A stretch of DNA of 64,000 bases. It comes from Marinihelvus sp036351115 (GTDB taxonomy: Bacteria > Pseudomonadota > Gammaproteobacteria > Xanthomonadales > SZUA-36). Made by a program: the position numbers and the translations under genes. Shown here in pieces: positions 1 to 8,208 of the stretch. The notes under the pieces are model-generated. The model ran no database searches and was not told where the DNA came from. It saw only the letters and a program-made list of their open reading frames with translations. Location of the stretch: the NCBI GenBank assembly GCA_036351115.1, contig JAZBOL010000087.1, positions 24,342 through 88,341 on the forward strand. The letters are read 5' to 3'. Positions within the stretch are counted from its first letter, which is position 1, and each line of letters opens with the position of its first letter.

Positions 1-12
1 TCGCCGGAGCGC

Positions 13-1572
13 CTACAGGTCGAACTTGATGCCCTGGGCCAGGGGAAGATCCGCGCCCCAGTTGATCGTATTCGTCTGGCGACGCATGTAGGCCTTCCAG
101 GCATCGGATCCGGATTCCCGGCCACCGCCGGTTTCCTTCTCACCGCCGAAGGCGCCGCCGATCTCGGCGCCGGAGGTGCCGATGTTCACGTTGGCGATCC
201 CGCAGTCGGAGCCGCTGGCGGCGAGGTACCGCTCGGCGCTGCGCAGATCCTGGGTGAAGATGGCGGAGGAAAGGCCCTGGCGAACGTCGTTCTGCAGATG
301 GATGGCTTCGTCGAGGGTCTCGTAGGGAATCACGTAGAGAATCGGCGCGAAGGTTTCGTCCTGCACAATGTCCCAGTCATTGCGCGCCTCGATGACCGTC
401 GGTTCCACGAAGCAGCCTTCGCCTTCGATGCGCTTGCCCCCGGTGAGCACCTTGCCCCCGGCCGCCACGGCCGCGGCCACTGCCGCTTCGAAACGCGCCA
501 CGGACGCCTCGTCCGTCAGCGGACCCATGAGCGTGTTCGGGTCCATGGGGTTGCCAATGCGCACCTGCTTGTAGGCGTTGACCAGCGTCTGGCATACGTC
601 TTCCATCATGTCGCCGGGGACGAACAGCCGGCGCGTCGACGTGCAGCGTTGACCCGCCGTGCCCACGGCGCCGAAAACAATGCCGGGGATCGCCATCTGC
701 AGGTCTGCGCTGCGGTCCAGGATGATCGCGTTGTTGCCCCCCAGTTCGAGCAGGCTTTTGCCCATGCGCTCGGCCACGCGGGCGCCGACCTGCCGACCGA
801 CGGCCGTGGAGCCCGTGAAGGACATGAGATCCACCCGCGGGTCATCGACGAAGCGCTCCGCCAGGGCGTGGCCGTTCTCCATGAAACTCAGGAAAATGGG
901 CGGAAAACCACCATCCGCCAGGGCCCTGTTGCAGATGTTCTGTACCGCCAGGCAGCACAGGGCGCCTTTGGGGGAGGGCTTCCACACCGTCACGTTGCCG
1001 CAGATGGCGGCGATGAATGCGTTCCAGGACCAGACTGCCACGGGAAAGTTGAACGCGGAGATCACGCCGACGACGCCCAGCGGATGCCACTGCTCGTACA
1101 TGCGGTGATTCGGGCGTTCCGAGTGCATGGTTTTACCGTAGAGCATCCGGGACTGGCCCAGGGCGAAATCGCCGATATCGATCATTTCCTGGACTTCGCC
1201 GTCTCCTTCGGCCTTGATTTTGCCCATCTCGAGGGTGACCAGGCTGCCAAGCGCGTCCTTGTGCTGGCGCAGGGCATCCGTGCACAGGCGAACGGCCTCG
1301 CCGCGCTGCGGGGCCGGGACCGTGCGCCATTCGGCGGCGACTTCCCGTGCCCGTTCCATCACGCGCTCGTAATCGGCCTCGGAGGCGGCGTAAATCCGGG
1401 CGATGACGGCGCCGGTGCTCGGGTTGATGCTGTCCAGGACTCCCGCATCGTTGGTGGTGGACCATTCGTCCAGGCCAAAGCAGGCGCCGGCGTTGATCGT
1501 CTGGGTGTCGCTGGCGTCCGACGGCGTGCGGATGCCGAGTTCTTGAAGGAATTGAAGGTTTGAAGGGTCCAT
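13..1572 (-). CDS. amaB: ALDH7-family dehydrogenase, probable L-2-aminoadipate 6-semialdehyde dehydrogenase
   Basis: NAD-dependent aldehyde dehydrogenase of 519 aa, the normal length for the ALDH7 (antiquitin) branch, which oxidises 2-aminoadipate semialdehyde to 2-aminoadipate in lysine and pipecolate breakdown. Visible features are the SFTGSTAVGR stretch (about 251-260) of the cofactor fold, the general-base glutamate in ELGGNN (E276) and the catalytic cysteine in GQRCTSTRR (C310). The GGNNA and GQRCTSTRRLF wording is that of ALDH7 rather than ALDH1 or ALDH2. The ATG has a GGAAAG ribosome site upstream. It is transcribed away from rpoE and no other lysine-degradation gene is in view, so the substrate rests on family resemblance. 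Likely cytoplasmic. Confidence 0.85.
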   Translation of the reverse strand: MDPSNLQFLQELGIRTPSDASDTQTINAGACFGLDEWSTTNDAGVLDSINPSTGAVIARIYAASEADYERVMERAREVAAEWRTVPAPQRGEAVRLCTDALRQHKDALGSLVTLEMGKIKAEGDGEVQEMIDIGDFALGQSRMLYGKTMHSERPNHRMYEQWHPLGVVGVISAFNFPVAVWSWNAFIAAICGNVTVWKPSPKGALCCLAVQNICNRALADGGFPPIFLSFMENGHALAERFVDDPRVDLMSFTGSTAVGRQVGARVAERMGKSLLELGGNNAIILDRSADLQMAIPGIVFGAVGTAGQRCTSTRRLFVPGDMMEDVCQTLVNAYKQVRIGNPMDPNTLMGPLTDEASVARFEAAVAAAVAAGGKVLTGGKRIEGEGCFVEPTVIEARNDWDIVQDETFAPILYVIPYETLDEAIHLQNDVRQGLSSAIFTQDLRSAERYLAASGSDCGIANVNIGTSGAEIGGAFGGEKETGGGRESGSDAWKAYMRRQTNTINWGADLPLAQGIKFDL

Positions 1573-1626
1573 GGGGTGCTTTCCGGGAGATGAGAGTCAG
1601 CCGCACATTATCGCACAGAAATTTGG

Positions 1627-1654
1627 GGAACTTGCCTTGCGAGACCCGGTCATA
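1627..1654 (+). promoter_or_regulatory. Putative sigma-E (RpoE/AlgU) promoter before rpoE
   Basis: GGAACTT at 1627-1633, a 16-base spacer, then TCATA at 1650-1654. The E. coli sigma-E and Pseudomonas AlgU consensus is GGAACTT, 16-17 bases, TCTGA or TCAAA, so the -35 is perfect and the -10 close. It fits the autoregulation known for this operon. Transcription would start near 1660, leaving a leader of about 215 bases. Confidence 0.6.
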
Positions 1655-1734
1655 GGCTAGCGAATCGATCGCCAACGCGGCGCTGTGTACAGCACCCAAC
1701 CCGAACGGCGGCGCAGAGGGATAGGAGAAGAGAC

Positions 1735-1770
1735 ATGCTATGCTGCGAAGCAGGGCGGAACGCGACATGA
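1735..1770 (+). CDS. Possible 11-residue leader peptide upstream of rpoE
   Basis: A short ORF (MLCCEAGRNAT) begins 7 bases after AGGAG (1723-1727). Its stop codon overlaps an in-frame rpoE ATG at 1767 in an ATGA arrangement. E. coli rpoE also has a coupled leader ORF, rseD, but I see no sequence relation. Translation is not proven; the ribosome site could instead serve the in-frame ATG at 1740. Confidence 0.3.
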   Translation: MLCCEAGRNAT

Positions 1771-1877
1771 CGGCGCGAACCGCGAAGCAGATCCGCCAGG
1801 AATCCGGCGCCCGCCCGGCGACTCCGGCGACCCCCCCCAACAGCGGCCAATCGGCGGACGAAACGAGGGAACGATCC

Positions 1878-2459
1878 ATGGGCGAGGCCCAGGTGGACCA
1901 GATGCTGGTGGAGCGCGTCCAGAAAGGGGACAAGGCCGCGTTCGACCTGCTGATCGGCAAATACCAGCATCGCATCGTCAGCCTCGTGTCCCGCTACGTC
2001 TCCGATCCGGCCGAAGCCCAGGACGTCGCGCAGGAAGCTTTTATCAAGGCCTACCGGGCGCTTGGGAAGTTTCGGGGCGACAGCGCGTTCTACACCTGGC
2101 TTTACAGAATCGCGATCAACACGGCGAAGAACTGGCTGGTGGCGCGTAACCGCCGCCCCCCGGCCAGCGACATCGACGCCATGGATGCCGAGCAATACGA
2201 CATCGACAGCCGGTTGAAGGAACGCGGCACACCGGAAAACGAACTGCTCCGGGAAGAAATCGAAAAAACGGTCTACGATGCGATCGCGGCCTTGCCCGAC
2301 GACCTCCGGACCGCGATCATGCTGCGGGAAATCGACGGCATGAGCTACGAAGACATCGCCACGACGATGGATTGTCCCATCGGCACCGTGCGCTCACGGA
2401 TCTTTCGGGCCCGGGAGGCGATCGACGAACAACTACAACCACTATTGGCCGGGGCGTGA
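1878..2459 (+). CDS. rpoE: RNA polymerase sigma factor RpoE/AlgU (extracytoplasmic stress)
   Basis: ECF sigma factor directing transcription during envelope stress. From this start it is 193 aa, close to E. coli RpoE (191). Region 2 runs from YQHRIVSLVSRYV through EAQDVAQEAFIKAYRAL to FYTWLYRIAINTAKN (about 29-85). Region 4 is the helix-turn-helix MSYEDIATTMDCPIGTVRSRIFRAREAI (residues 155-180 approximately, split here only for reading: MSYEDIATT then CPIGTVRSR). I chose this ATG for the GAGGGA ribosome site just upstream and alignment with known RpoE N-termini. Upstream in-frame ATGs (1740, 1767) would add up to 46 residues and cannot be excluded. It heads rpoE-rseA-rseB-rseC and sits behind a promoter of its own type. 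Confidence 0.96.
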   Translation: MGEAQVDQMLVERVQKGDKAAFDLLIGKYQHRIVSLVSRYVSDPAEAQDVAQEAFIKAYRALGKFRGDSAFYTWLYRIAINTAKNWLVARNRRPPASDIDAMDAEQYDIDSRLKERGTPENELLREEIEKTVYDAIAALPDDLRTAIMLREIDGMSYEDIATTMDCPIGTVRSRIFRAREAIDEQLQPLLAGA

Positions 2460-2475
2460 ACCAGGTACAGGATCA

Positions 2476-3099
2476 ATGAGTAGAGAAACACGCGAACATC
2501 TATCCAGCCTCATGGACGGCGAGCTTTCGCCGGAAGCCGGGCGCTTCCTGACGCGACGCCTGGGGACGGACAGCGAGCTGAACGCGACCTGGCAGCGCTA
2601 CCACCTGGTGCGCGATTGCCTGCGTCGCCCGGGCCAGTCCATGACCTACACCCGCCTCAGTGTCGATCTGGATGCGATCGACGATGCGGAGTCCATGCCT
2701 GCCAGCGGGTCGAGACACCGCGCCGTCACCCCGTCCTGGTTGCGGCCCCTCGCCGGTTCCGCCATCGCCGCCTCCGTGGCGGTGGCCGCGGTGCTCGTGG
2801 CGCTCAACCTCGAGCCGAAGACGGCCGGGCCGACGGCAGAGCCCTTCACCAGTCCGAATTCCGCCGGTCCGGCCCCGCTTTCCCAGCCGGCCAGCTTCAA
2901 CCCGGCGCAGATGAACCGCTACCTCCAGCGTCACAACCAGGTCGCCGGAGCAGTGGGTCAGAAGGGTTTCGTCTCCCTGGTGCCCATCGTCGCCACGGTG
3001 CCCGAACAGGTCGTGGAGCCGGCTGACGCGATCACGGAGGCGGCACCGGAAGGTACCGATCCGGGGCGCAACGACGCCGGGCGGACGGAACAGCCCTGA
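2476..3099 (+). CDS. rseA: Anti-sigma-E factor RseA/MucA
   Basis: Inner-membrane anti-sigma factor, 207 aa, that holds RpoE inactive until cleaved by DegS/RseP-type proteases. The N-terminal domain (1-60) begins EHLSSLMDGELSPE and contains WQRYHLVRDCLR, the RseA/MucA sigma-binding pattern. One transmembrane segment spans about 88-111 (WLRPLAGSAIAASVAVAAVL). The periplasmic part carries QMNRYLQRHNQ near 150, resembling the MucA region that binds RseB. It starts 16 bases after the rpoE stop, so co-translation and matched dosage are likely. Confidence 0.93.
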   Translation: MSRETREHLSSLMDGELSPEAGRFLTRRLGTDSELNATWQRYHLVRDCLRRPGQSMTYTRLSVDLDAIDDAESMPASGSRHRAVTPSWLRPLAGSAIAASVAVAAVLVALNLEPKTAGPTAEPFTSPNSAGPAPLSQPASFNPAQMNRYLQRHNQVAGAVGQKGFVSLVPIVATVPEQVVEPADAITEAAPEGTDPGRNDAGRTEQP

Positions 3100-3112
3100 G
3101 GCCCGCGGTATC

Positions 3113-4078
3113 ATGATGGGGTCCCGACTCCTGTTGGCCGGCGCCTTGTGCCTGGCGGCCCTGCCGGCGACCGCCCAGGACCAGTTCGAAGAAGTTCGGG
3201 ACTGGCTCGGGCGCATGGCCGAGAGCATGCGCGAGCAGGATTATCAGGGCACGTTCATCTACGTGCGCGGCGATGACGTCGAAACGATCCAGATGACCCA
3301 CGCGCTGGTGGACGGCGTGCTCCAGGAGCGGCTCGTCGCGGTATCCGGGCCGCCCCGGGAGATCGTTCGTTCCGGTGACCGGGTCAGCCGCAGTGTGCAT
3401 GGGCCCGGTGAAGCGGAGGCCAGCCCGGCGCTGACCGGCACCGTGTTTCCGGAATTTTCCGTGGAGATGCTCGACCGGGCCCGGGATCGCTACGTGTTCG
3501 AGCTCGCGGGCGGCGGCCGGATTGCCGGGCACGAGGGACAGAAAATCACCATCACGCCACGCGACGGCTATCGCTATGGTTACGAGCTCTGGCTGGAGCG
3601 TCAATCGGCGCTGCTGCTGCGCTGGGTGCTCTACGACGCCAATCGCCGGGCGCTCGCCAAGCTCATGTTTACGGACCTGGCCACCGGCGACGCGGTGGAC
3701 AAGAGCCGGCTGGATGGGGCGCGCGACACGCCGCTCGTACCGGTCGCCGCACCTGCACCGTCCCTCGCGGCCACAAGTGGGGCCGGCGAGCTGCTGACCG
3801 GCATGGACCTGCCGCCGGGGTTCGAACTGGCGGCCCATTCCCGTGATCCCGGGGCGGCCGGGGACCAGCACCTCGTTTTCAGCGACGGTCTCGCTTCCGT
3901 GTCCATTTATATCGATCAGAGCAGACTCGATGACGTGCCCGATGGCCTCGTCCGCATGGGCACGACCAATGCCTGGTCACGCCGTAGCGACCGCCATCGC
4001 GTCACGGCGGTGGGAGAGGTTCCGCCGGTGACGCTGAAGCGCTTCGGTATGGCTTTTCTGAAAAGCCCGATCGACTGA
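3113..4078 (+). CDS. rseB: Sigma-E regulatory protein RseB/MucB
   Basis: Periplasmic lipid- and LPS-sensing protein that shields RseA from proteolysis. It has 321 aa, standard for RseB, with an N-terminal signal peptide (RLLLAGALCLAALPATAQ, about 4-22). The MucB/RseB N-terminal domain shows MAESMREQDYQGTFIYVRGD, and a second domain begins around residue 220 (LLTGMDLPPGFELAAHSRD). It lies third in the rpoE operon, 13 bases after rseA. ATGs at 3113 and 3116 are both possible starts. Confidence 0.93.
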   Translation: MMGSRLLLAGALCLAALPATAQDQFEEVRDWLGRMAESMREQDYQGTFIYVRGDDVETIQMTHALVDGVLQERLVAVSGPPREIVRSGDRVSRSVHGPGEAEASPALTGTVFPEFSVEMLDRARDRYVFELAGGGRIAGHEGQKITITPRDGYRYGYELWLERQSALLLRWVLYDANRRALAKLMFTDLATGDAVDKSRLDGARDTPLVPVAAPAPSLAATSGAGELLTGMDLPPGFELAAHSRDPGAAGDQHLVFSDGLASVSIYIDQSRLDDVPDGLVRMGTTNAWSRRSDRHRVTAVGEVPPVTLKRFGMAFLKSPID

Positions 4079-4143
4079 TTGCAGATCGAACAGGCGCCGC
4101 TTATGGATACGACCTCGAAGCTTGGCCGGATCCTGCTCGCGCC

Positions 4144-4629
4144 GTGATCAAGCAACAGGGCAGGGTGCTGGAAGTACTCGGTAGTGAGGCCTGGGTGCAG
4201 GTCGGCGGCCGAAGTGGCTGTTCTGCCTGCGATGCCGGCAGGGGCTGCGGCGCCGGCGTGTTCGCAAAGCTCCTCGATTCCCGCGACGCCCGACTCCGGG
4301 TCGAAAACACCCTGGGCTGCAGCCCGGGGGAGCCGGTGATGCTCGGCTTGGCCGACCGCACCTATCTCGCGCTGGTGGCCCGCCTGTACGGGCTGCCCCT
4401 CGTGGCGGGATTGCTGGCGGGCGTCCTGGCATACGTCCTGGCCGGCTCCTTCGGGCCGGTCACGGGAGGAAGGCTGGATGCGGTGGTCGGCGGGGCGGCC
4501 TTGCTGTCCGGGTACCTGGCGCTGCGCTGGGCACGACGCGATCTTTCCCGATCGTTCACCCGCTTCTCACCCCGGATGCTGGAGTCTGGCCCCAGACTTG
4601 ATTGTCGGGCGTCCGACCGCAAGAACTGA
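4144..4629 (+). CDS. rseC: RseC/MucC-family membrane protein
   Basis: 161-aa inner-membrane protein of the RseC/MucC family, which is tied to sigma-E control and to SoxR-reducing systems. The N-terminal domain begins with a GTG start (MIKQQGRVLEVLG) and carries the family cysteine cluster C26, C29 and C35 (GCSACDAGRGCG). Two transmembrane segments follow, at about 76-102 and 112-132. It is the fourth gene of the rpoE operon. The exact function of the family is still unsettled. Confidence 0.88.
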   Translation: MIKQQGRVLEVLGSEAWVQVGGRSGCSACDAGRGCGAGVFAKLLDSRDARLRVENTLGCSPGEPVMLGLADRTYLALVARLYGLPLVAGLLAGVLAYVLAGSFGPVTGGRLDAVVGGAALLSGYLALRWARRDLSRSFTRFSPRMLESGPRLDCRASDRKN

Positions 4630-4649
4630 GGCATCCGGCGCACGCCGAC

Positions 4650-4677
4650 GGAACCTTGGACCCGCCCCGCGGTCTGT
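4650..4677 (+). promoter_or_regulatory. Putative sigma-E promoter before mucD
   Basis: GGAACCT at 4650-4656, 16 bases, then TCTGT at 4673-4677. One base differs from the sigma-E -35 (GGAACTT) and one from the -10 (TCTGA), and the spacing equals that of the rpoE promoter in this window. It lies 85 bases before the protease start, as expected for a sigma-E target gene. Confidence 0.5.
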
Positions 4678-4761
4678 GCTCCGTATGCGAATTCCTTGCC
4701 AGGGATTTCATTGCAATAAGGGAACCGGCAAAGCCCGGTCCACCAGAACGAGGTGAGTAGT

Positions 4762-6189
4762 ATGAGAATGATCAGTGTTGCCCTGCTGGCGAGCCTATCC
4801 CTGCTTGCCCTGGGGATGACGCAACCGGTCGAGGCTCGTGTATCCGGCCTGCCCGACTTCACGGACCTGGTGGCCGATACCGGCCCCGCGGTGGTGAACA
4901 TCCGTGTCACCGAGTACGGCGAACGCACCCGCCGCAGGGGCCAGGACGGCGAGAATCAGCCGCCTTTCGACGGACAGGTGCCGGAGTACTTCCGACGCTG
5001 GTTCGAAGGACAGGACAACGTGCCGCGCGATCGCAGCGGCGCCGGCTCGGGCTTTATCATCGATACGGACGGCTATGTGGTCACCAACCACCACGTGGTG
5101 GACGGCGCAGACCAGATCATCGTTCGCCTGGCGGATCGGCGGGAGTTCGAGGCCGAGCTGGTCGGCAGCGATGAACAGAGCGACATTGCGCTGCTGAAAA
5201 TCGATGCTGACGACCTGACCGCGCTGAACTTCGGCAACTCCGGGAATCTCGAGCCCGGTGAATGGGTCATGGCCATCGGGTCGCCGTTCAATTTCGACCA
5301 GACCGTGACCGCGGGCATCGTGAGCGCCACGGGCCGTTCGAACAACGCCCAGCAGTACGTCCCCTTCATCCAGACCGACGTCGCCATCAACCGCGGCAAC
5401 TCCGGCGGTCCGCTTCTGAACCTCGACGGCGAGGTCGTGGGCGTGAACTCCTGGATCCTGACCTCCGGGGGCGGCTACATCGGGCTGTCTTTCGCCATTC
5501 CGGCCGAGGTGGTTCAGAGCACGGTTGCCCAGTTGCGCGAGACAGGCGTCGTGCAGCGCGGGCTGCTGGGTGTGCAGGTGGGCGCCGTGACCCGCGAAAT
5601 GGCCGAGGCCATGCAGCTCGACCGGCCAACCGGCGCGTTGGTCAACGCGGTTACCGTTGACAGCGCGGCCGAGCGCGCCGGCATCGAGCCGGGCGACATC
5701 ATCCTGTCCTTCAACGAGCAGCCCGTCGAGGTCTGGAGCGATCTGCCACCGCTGGTGGGTGTCAATCCGCCCGGCACGAAGGCCGAGGTGGTGGTGAGCC
5801 GCAACGGCAAGCAGCAGGAGTTCGACGTCGTCCTTGACGCGCTCGAGCCCCAGGAAGCGCTGGAGCTGGCCATGGACGACGAGCCGGCGGAAGCGCGCAA
5901 CGTGCTCGGGCTGGCCGTCGAGAACGTCGGCGCCGAGCGCCGCGGACAGCTCGAGGCCCCCGAGGGCGGCGTACTGGTCACGGAAGTGAACAGCGACACC
6001 GCCTGGCGCGGCGGCCTGCGCCCCGGCGACATCATCCTGATGATCAACTATGAAGACGTGGATGGCGTGGATGGTTTCAACGAACTCGTCGAGCGCCTCG
6101 AGCCCGGCAAGGCGGTCGCCCTGCGGGTCTGGCGCGAGGGCGTCACCACGTTCCTCGCGTACACCCCGTCGGAGGAAGACCTGGGTTGA
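4762..6189 (+). CDS. mucD: Periplasmic serine protease of the DegP/MucD (Do) family
   Basis: Envelope quality-control protease of 475 aa. It has a signal peptide (1-25, ending PVEA) and a trypsin-like domain with catalytic triad H111 (NHHVV), D141 (SDIALL) and S214 (RGNSGGP), followed by two PDZ domains at about 265-350 and 375-465 (GIEPGDIILSF and GLRPGDIILMI carboxylate-binding loops). The ATG at 4762 is preferred over an in-frame GTG nine bases earlier because GAGGTGA ends six bases before it. It follows rseC and has its own sigma-E-like promoter, matching the algU-mucABCD arrangement of pseudomonads. Confidence 0.95.
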   Translation: MRMISVALLASLSLLALGMTQPVEARVSGLPDFTDLVADTGPAVVNIRVTEYGERTRRRGQDGENQPPFDGQVPEYFRRWFEGQDNVPRDRSGAGSGFIIDTDGYVVTNHHVVDGADQIIVRLADRREFEAELVGSDEQSDIALLKIDADDLTALNFGNSGNLEPGEWVMAIGSPFNFDQTVTAGIVSATGRSNNAQQYVPFIQTDVAINRGNSGGPLLNLDGEVVGVNSWILTSGGGYIGLSFAIPAEVVQSTVAQLRETGVVQRGLLGVQVGAVTREMAEAMQLDRPTGALVNAVTVDSAAERAGIEPGDIILSFNEQPVEVWSDLPPLVGVNPPGTKAEVVVSRNGKQQEFDVVLDALEPQEALELAMDDEPAEARNVLGLAVENVGAERRGQLEAPEGGVLVTEVNSDTAWRGGLRPGDIILMINYEDVDGVDGFNELVERLEPGKAVALRVWREGVTTFLAYTPSEEDLG

Positions 6190-6232
6190 GGCGAGGCCGA
6201 TCCCGGGCTGACCGGGAGCCTTTGCATTCAGG

Positions 6233-6284
6233 TATAATCCGTCCGTCTAGATGAGGCCACCCGGTTCCTCGACCGGGTGGCCTC
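6233..6284 (+). promoter_or_regulatory. TATAAT promoter element followed by a perfect 12-bp hairpin, upstream of lepA
   Basis: TATAAT at 6233-6238 has a weak -35 (CTGACC, 6208-6213, 19-base spacer). Downstream is an exact inverted repeat: GAGGCCACCCGG (6253-6264), an 8-base loop, CCGGGTGGCCTC (6273-6284), then GTGCTTT. The hairpin may end mucD transcription or form the 5' end of a lepA transcript; the short T run argues against a strong terminator. The rest of the 198-base gap shows nothing else. Confidence 0.45.
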
Positions 6285-6387
6285 GTGCTTTCCGCCTTGC
6301 CGGCCCTTGGCCGGCTTCACGATGAGTTTGCCCGGCGCGCCCGAAACCGATCCGACCACGCCACCTGACCACCCCATCTGACAATCC

Positions 6388-8187
6388 ATGGAACAGCAAA
6401 ACATCCGCAACTTCTCGATCATCGCGCACGTGGACCACGGCAAGTCCACGCTGGCCGACCGTTTCATCCAGTTGTGCGGTGGCCTGACCGAGCGCGAGAT
6501 GGCCGAACAGGTGCTCGACTCCATGGACATCGAGCGCGAGCGCGGCATCACCATCAAGGCCCAGAGCGTCACGCTCAACTACACGGCGAAGGACGGGGTC
6601 ACCTACCAGCTGAACTTCATCGATACGCCGGGACACGTGGATTTCTCCTACGAGGTTTCGCGCTCCCTGTCGGCCTGCGAAGGGGCGCTGTTGGTGGTCG
6701 ACGCCGCCCAGGGCGTGGAGGCGCAGAGTGTGGCCAACTGCTACACCGCGGTCGAGCTGGGGCTTGAAGTCATTCCGGTGCTCAACAAGATCGACCTGCC
6801 GTCGGCCGAGCCGGAGAAGGTCAAGCACGAAATCGAGGACATCATCGGCATCGAAGCGCAGGACGCCCTGGCGGTCAGCGCGAAGACCGGTGTCGGGGTG
6901 GCGGAGGTGCTCGAGCAACTCGTGCAGAAAGTTCCGCCGCCCGCCGGGGACCCGGAAGCGCCGCTCAAGGCGCTGATCATCGACAGCTGGTTTGACAACT
7001 ATCTCGGCGTCGTCTCCCTGGTGCGGGTTGTGGAGGGCCGGGTAGGGCGCCGTGACAAGATCAAGATCATGTCCACCGGGGAAACCCACCAGGTGGACGA
7101 GGTGGGCGTGTTCACGCCCAAGCGTCAGAAGCGCGACGCGCTGGCGACCGGCGAGGTAGGCTTCCTCGTTGCCGGTATCAAAGACGTGCACGGTGCGCCC
7201 GTGGGCGACACGATCACGGGAGTCGCCAACCCGGCGGACAAGCCCCTGCCGGGCTTCCAGGCGATGCAGCCGCGGGTGTTCGCGGGTCTGTTTCCCACCG
7301 ATTCGGACGATTTCGCCGACCTTCGCGAGGCGCTGGAAAAGCTGCGCCTGAACGACGCTGCGCTGCATTTCGAGCCGGAGACCTCCGAGGCTCTGGGCTT
7401 CGGATTCCGCTGCGGCTTCCTGGGGCTGCTCCACATGGACATCATCCAGGAGCGCCTGGAGCGCGAGTATGGTGTGGAACTGGTCACCACCGCCCCCACG
7501 GTGATCTACGAGATCAAGCTCAACGACGGCGAGATCATCGAACTGGAGAACCCCGCGGACCTGCCGCCGGTGAATACCATCGACGAGATCCGCGAGCCCA
7601 TCATCGAGGCCAACATCCTGGTGCCCCAGGATCACGTGGGCGCGGTCATCGGCCTGTGCGAGGAAAAGCGCGGGCGCCAGAAGGGCATGCAGTATCTCGG
7701 CGGACAGGTCACGGTTCGCTACGAACTGCCCATGAGCGAGGTGGTGCTGGATTTCTTCGACCGGCTCAAGTCCGTGAGCCGCGGTTACGCCTCCTTCGAC
7801 TACCAGTTTCTGCGCTACGAGGCCGGCCCCTTCGTGCGGGTGGACCTCCTGATCAACGGAGAGCGCGTCGATGCCCTGTCCGTGATCCTGCACCGCGACG
7901 ACGCGCAGCGCCGGGGACGGGAACTGGCGGAACGCATGCGCGAGCTGATCCCCCGGCAGATGTTCGACGTCGCGATCCAGGCGGCCCTGGGCGGCCAGAT
8001 CATCGCCCGCAGCACGGTCAAGGCGCTGCGCAAGAACGTTACGGCGAAGTGCTACGGGGGCGATGTCACCCGAAAACGCAAGTTGCTGGAAAAACAAAAG
8101 GCCGGTAAAAAGCGCATGAAGCAGGTAGGCAAGGTGGAAATTCCACAGGAAGCCTTCCTCGCCGTGCTCCAGCAGGACCGAAAATAA
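6388..8187 (+). CDS. lepA: Elongation factor 4 (back-translocating GTPase LepA)
   Basis: Ribosome-associated GTPase of 599 aa, identical in length to E. coli LepA. G1 is AHVDHGKS (about 12-19), the switch contains ERERGITIKAQ, G3 is DTPGH and G4 is NKID. EF-G-like domains II, III and V follow, and the basic LepA-specific C-terminus has KCYGGDVTRKRKLLEKQK. The start context MEQQNIRNFSIIAHVDHG is the family norm. It is paired with lepB 21 bases downstream, as in most gammaproteobacteria. Confidence 0.98.
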   Translation: MEQQNIRNFSIIAHVDHGKSTLADRFIQLCGGLTEREMAEQVLDSMDIERERGITIKAQSVTLNYTAKDGVTYQLNFIDTPGHVDFSYEVSRSLSACEGALLVVDAAQGVEAQSVANCYTAVELGLEVIPVLNKIDLPSAEPEKVKHEIEDIIGIEAQDALAVSAKTGVGVAEVLEQLVQKVPPPAGDPEAPLKALIIDSWFDNYLGVVSLVRVVEGRVGRRDKIKIMSTGETHQVDEVGVFTPKRQKRDALATGEVGFLVAGIKDVHGAPVGDTITGVANPADKPLPGFQAMQPRVFAGLFPTDSDDFADLREALEKLRLNDAALHFEPETSEALGFGFRCGFLGLLHMDIIQERLEREYGVELVTTAPTVIYEIKLNDGEIIELENPADLPPVNTIDEIREPIIEANILVPQDHVGAVIGLCEEKRGRQKGMQYLGGQVTVRYELPMSEVVLDFFDRLKSVSRGYASFDYQFLRYEAGPFVRVDLLINGERVDALSVILHRDDAQRRGRELAERMRELIPRQMFDVAIQAALGGQIIARSTVKALRKNVTAKCYGGDVTRKRKLLEKQKAGKKRMKQVGKVEIPQEAFLAVLQQDRK

Positions 8188-8208
8188 GCCACGCTAAAGG
8201 CAACGTCC

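Larger units (their letters stand above)
1573..1877. other. 305-bp rpoE leader and upstream region
   Basis: Non-coding stretch between the divergent ALDH7 gene and rpoE. It holds a sigma-E-like promoter (1627-1654), a purine-rich ribosome-site-like AGGAG at 1723-1727, an 11-codon leader ORF (1735-1770) and in-frame upstream ATGs at 1740 and 1767 that could extend RpoE. I see no RNA gene here. Confidence 0.6.

Noticed and set aside
1740..1877. N-terminal extension of RpoE from ATG 1740.
   Set aside because: Kept as an alternative only: the known N-terminus and a good GAGGGA ribosome site support 1878.
6247..8097. Long open frame (616 codons) antisense to lepA.
   Set aside because: High GC third positions keep the opposite frame open. 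The protein has no recognisable motif and lepA is certain.
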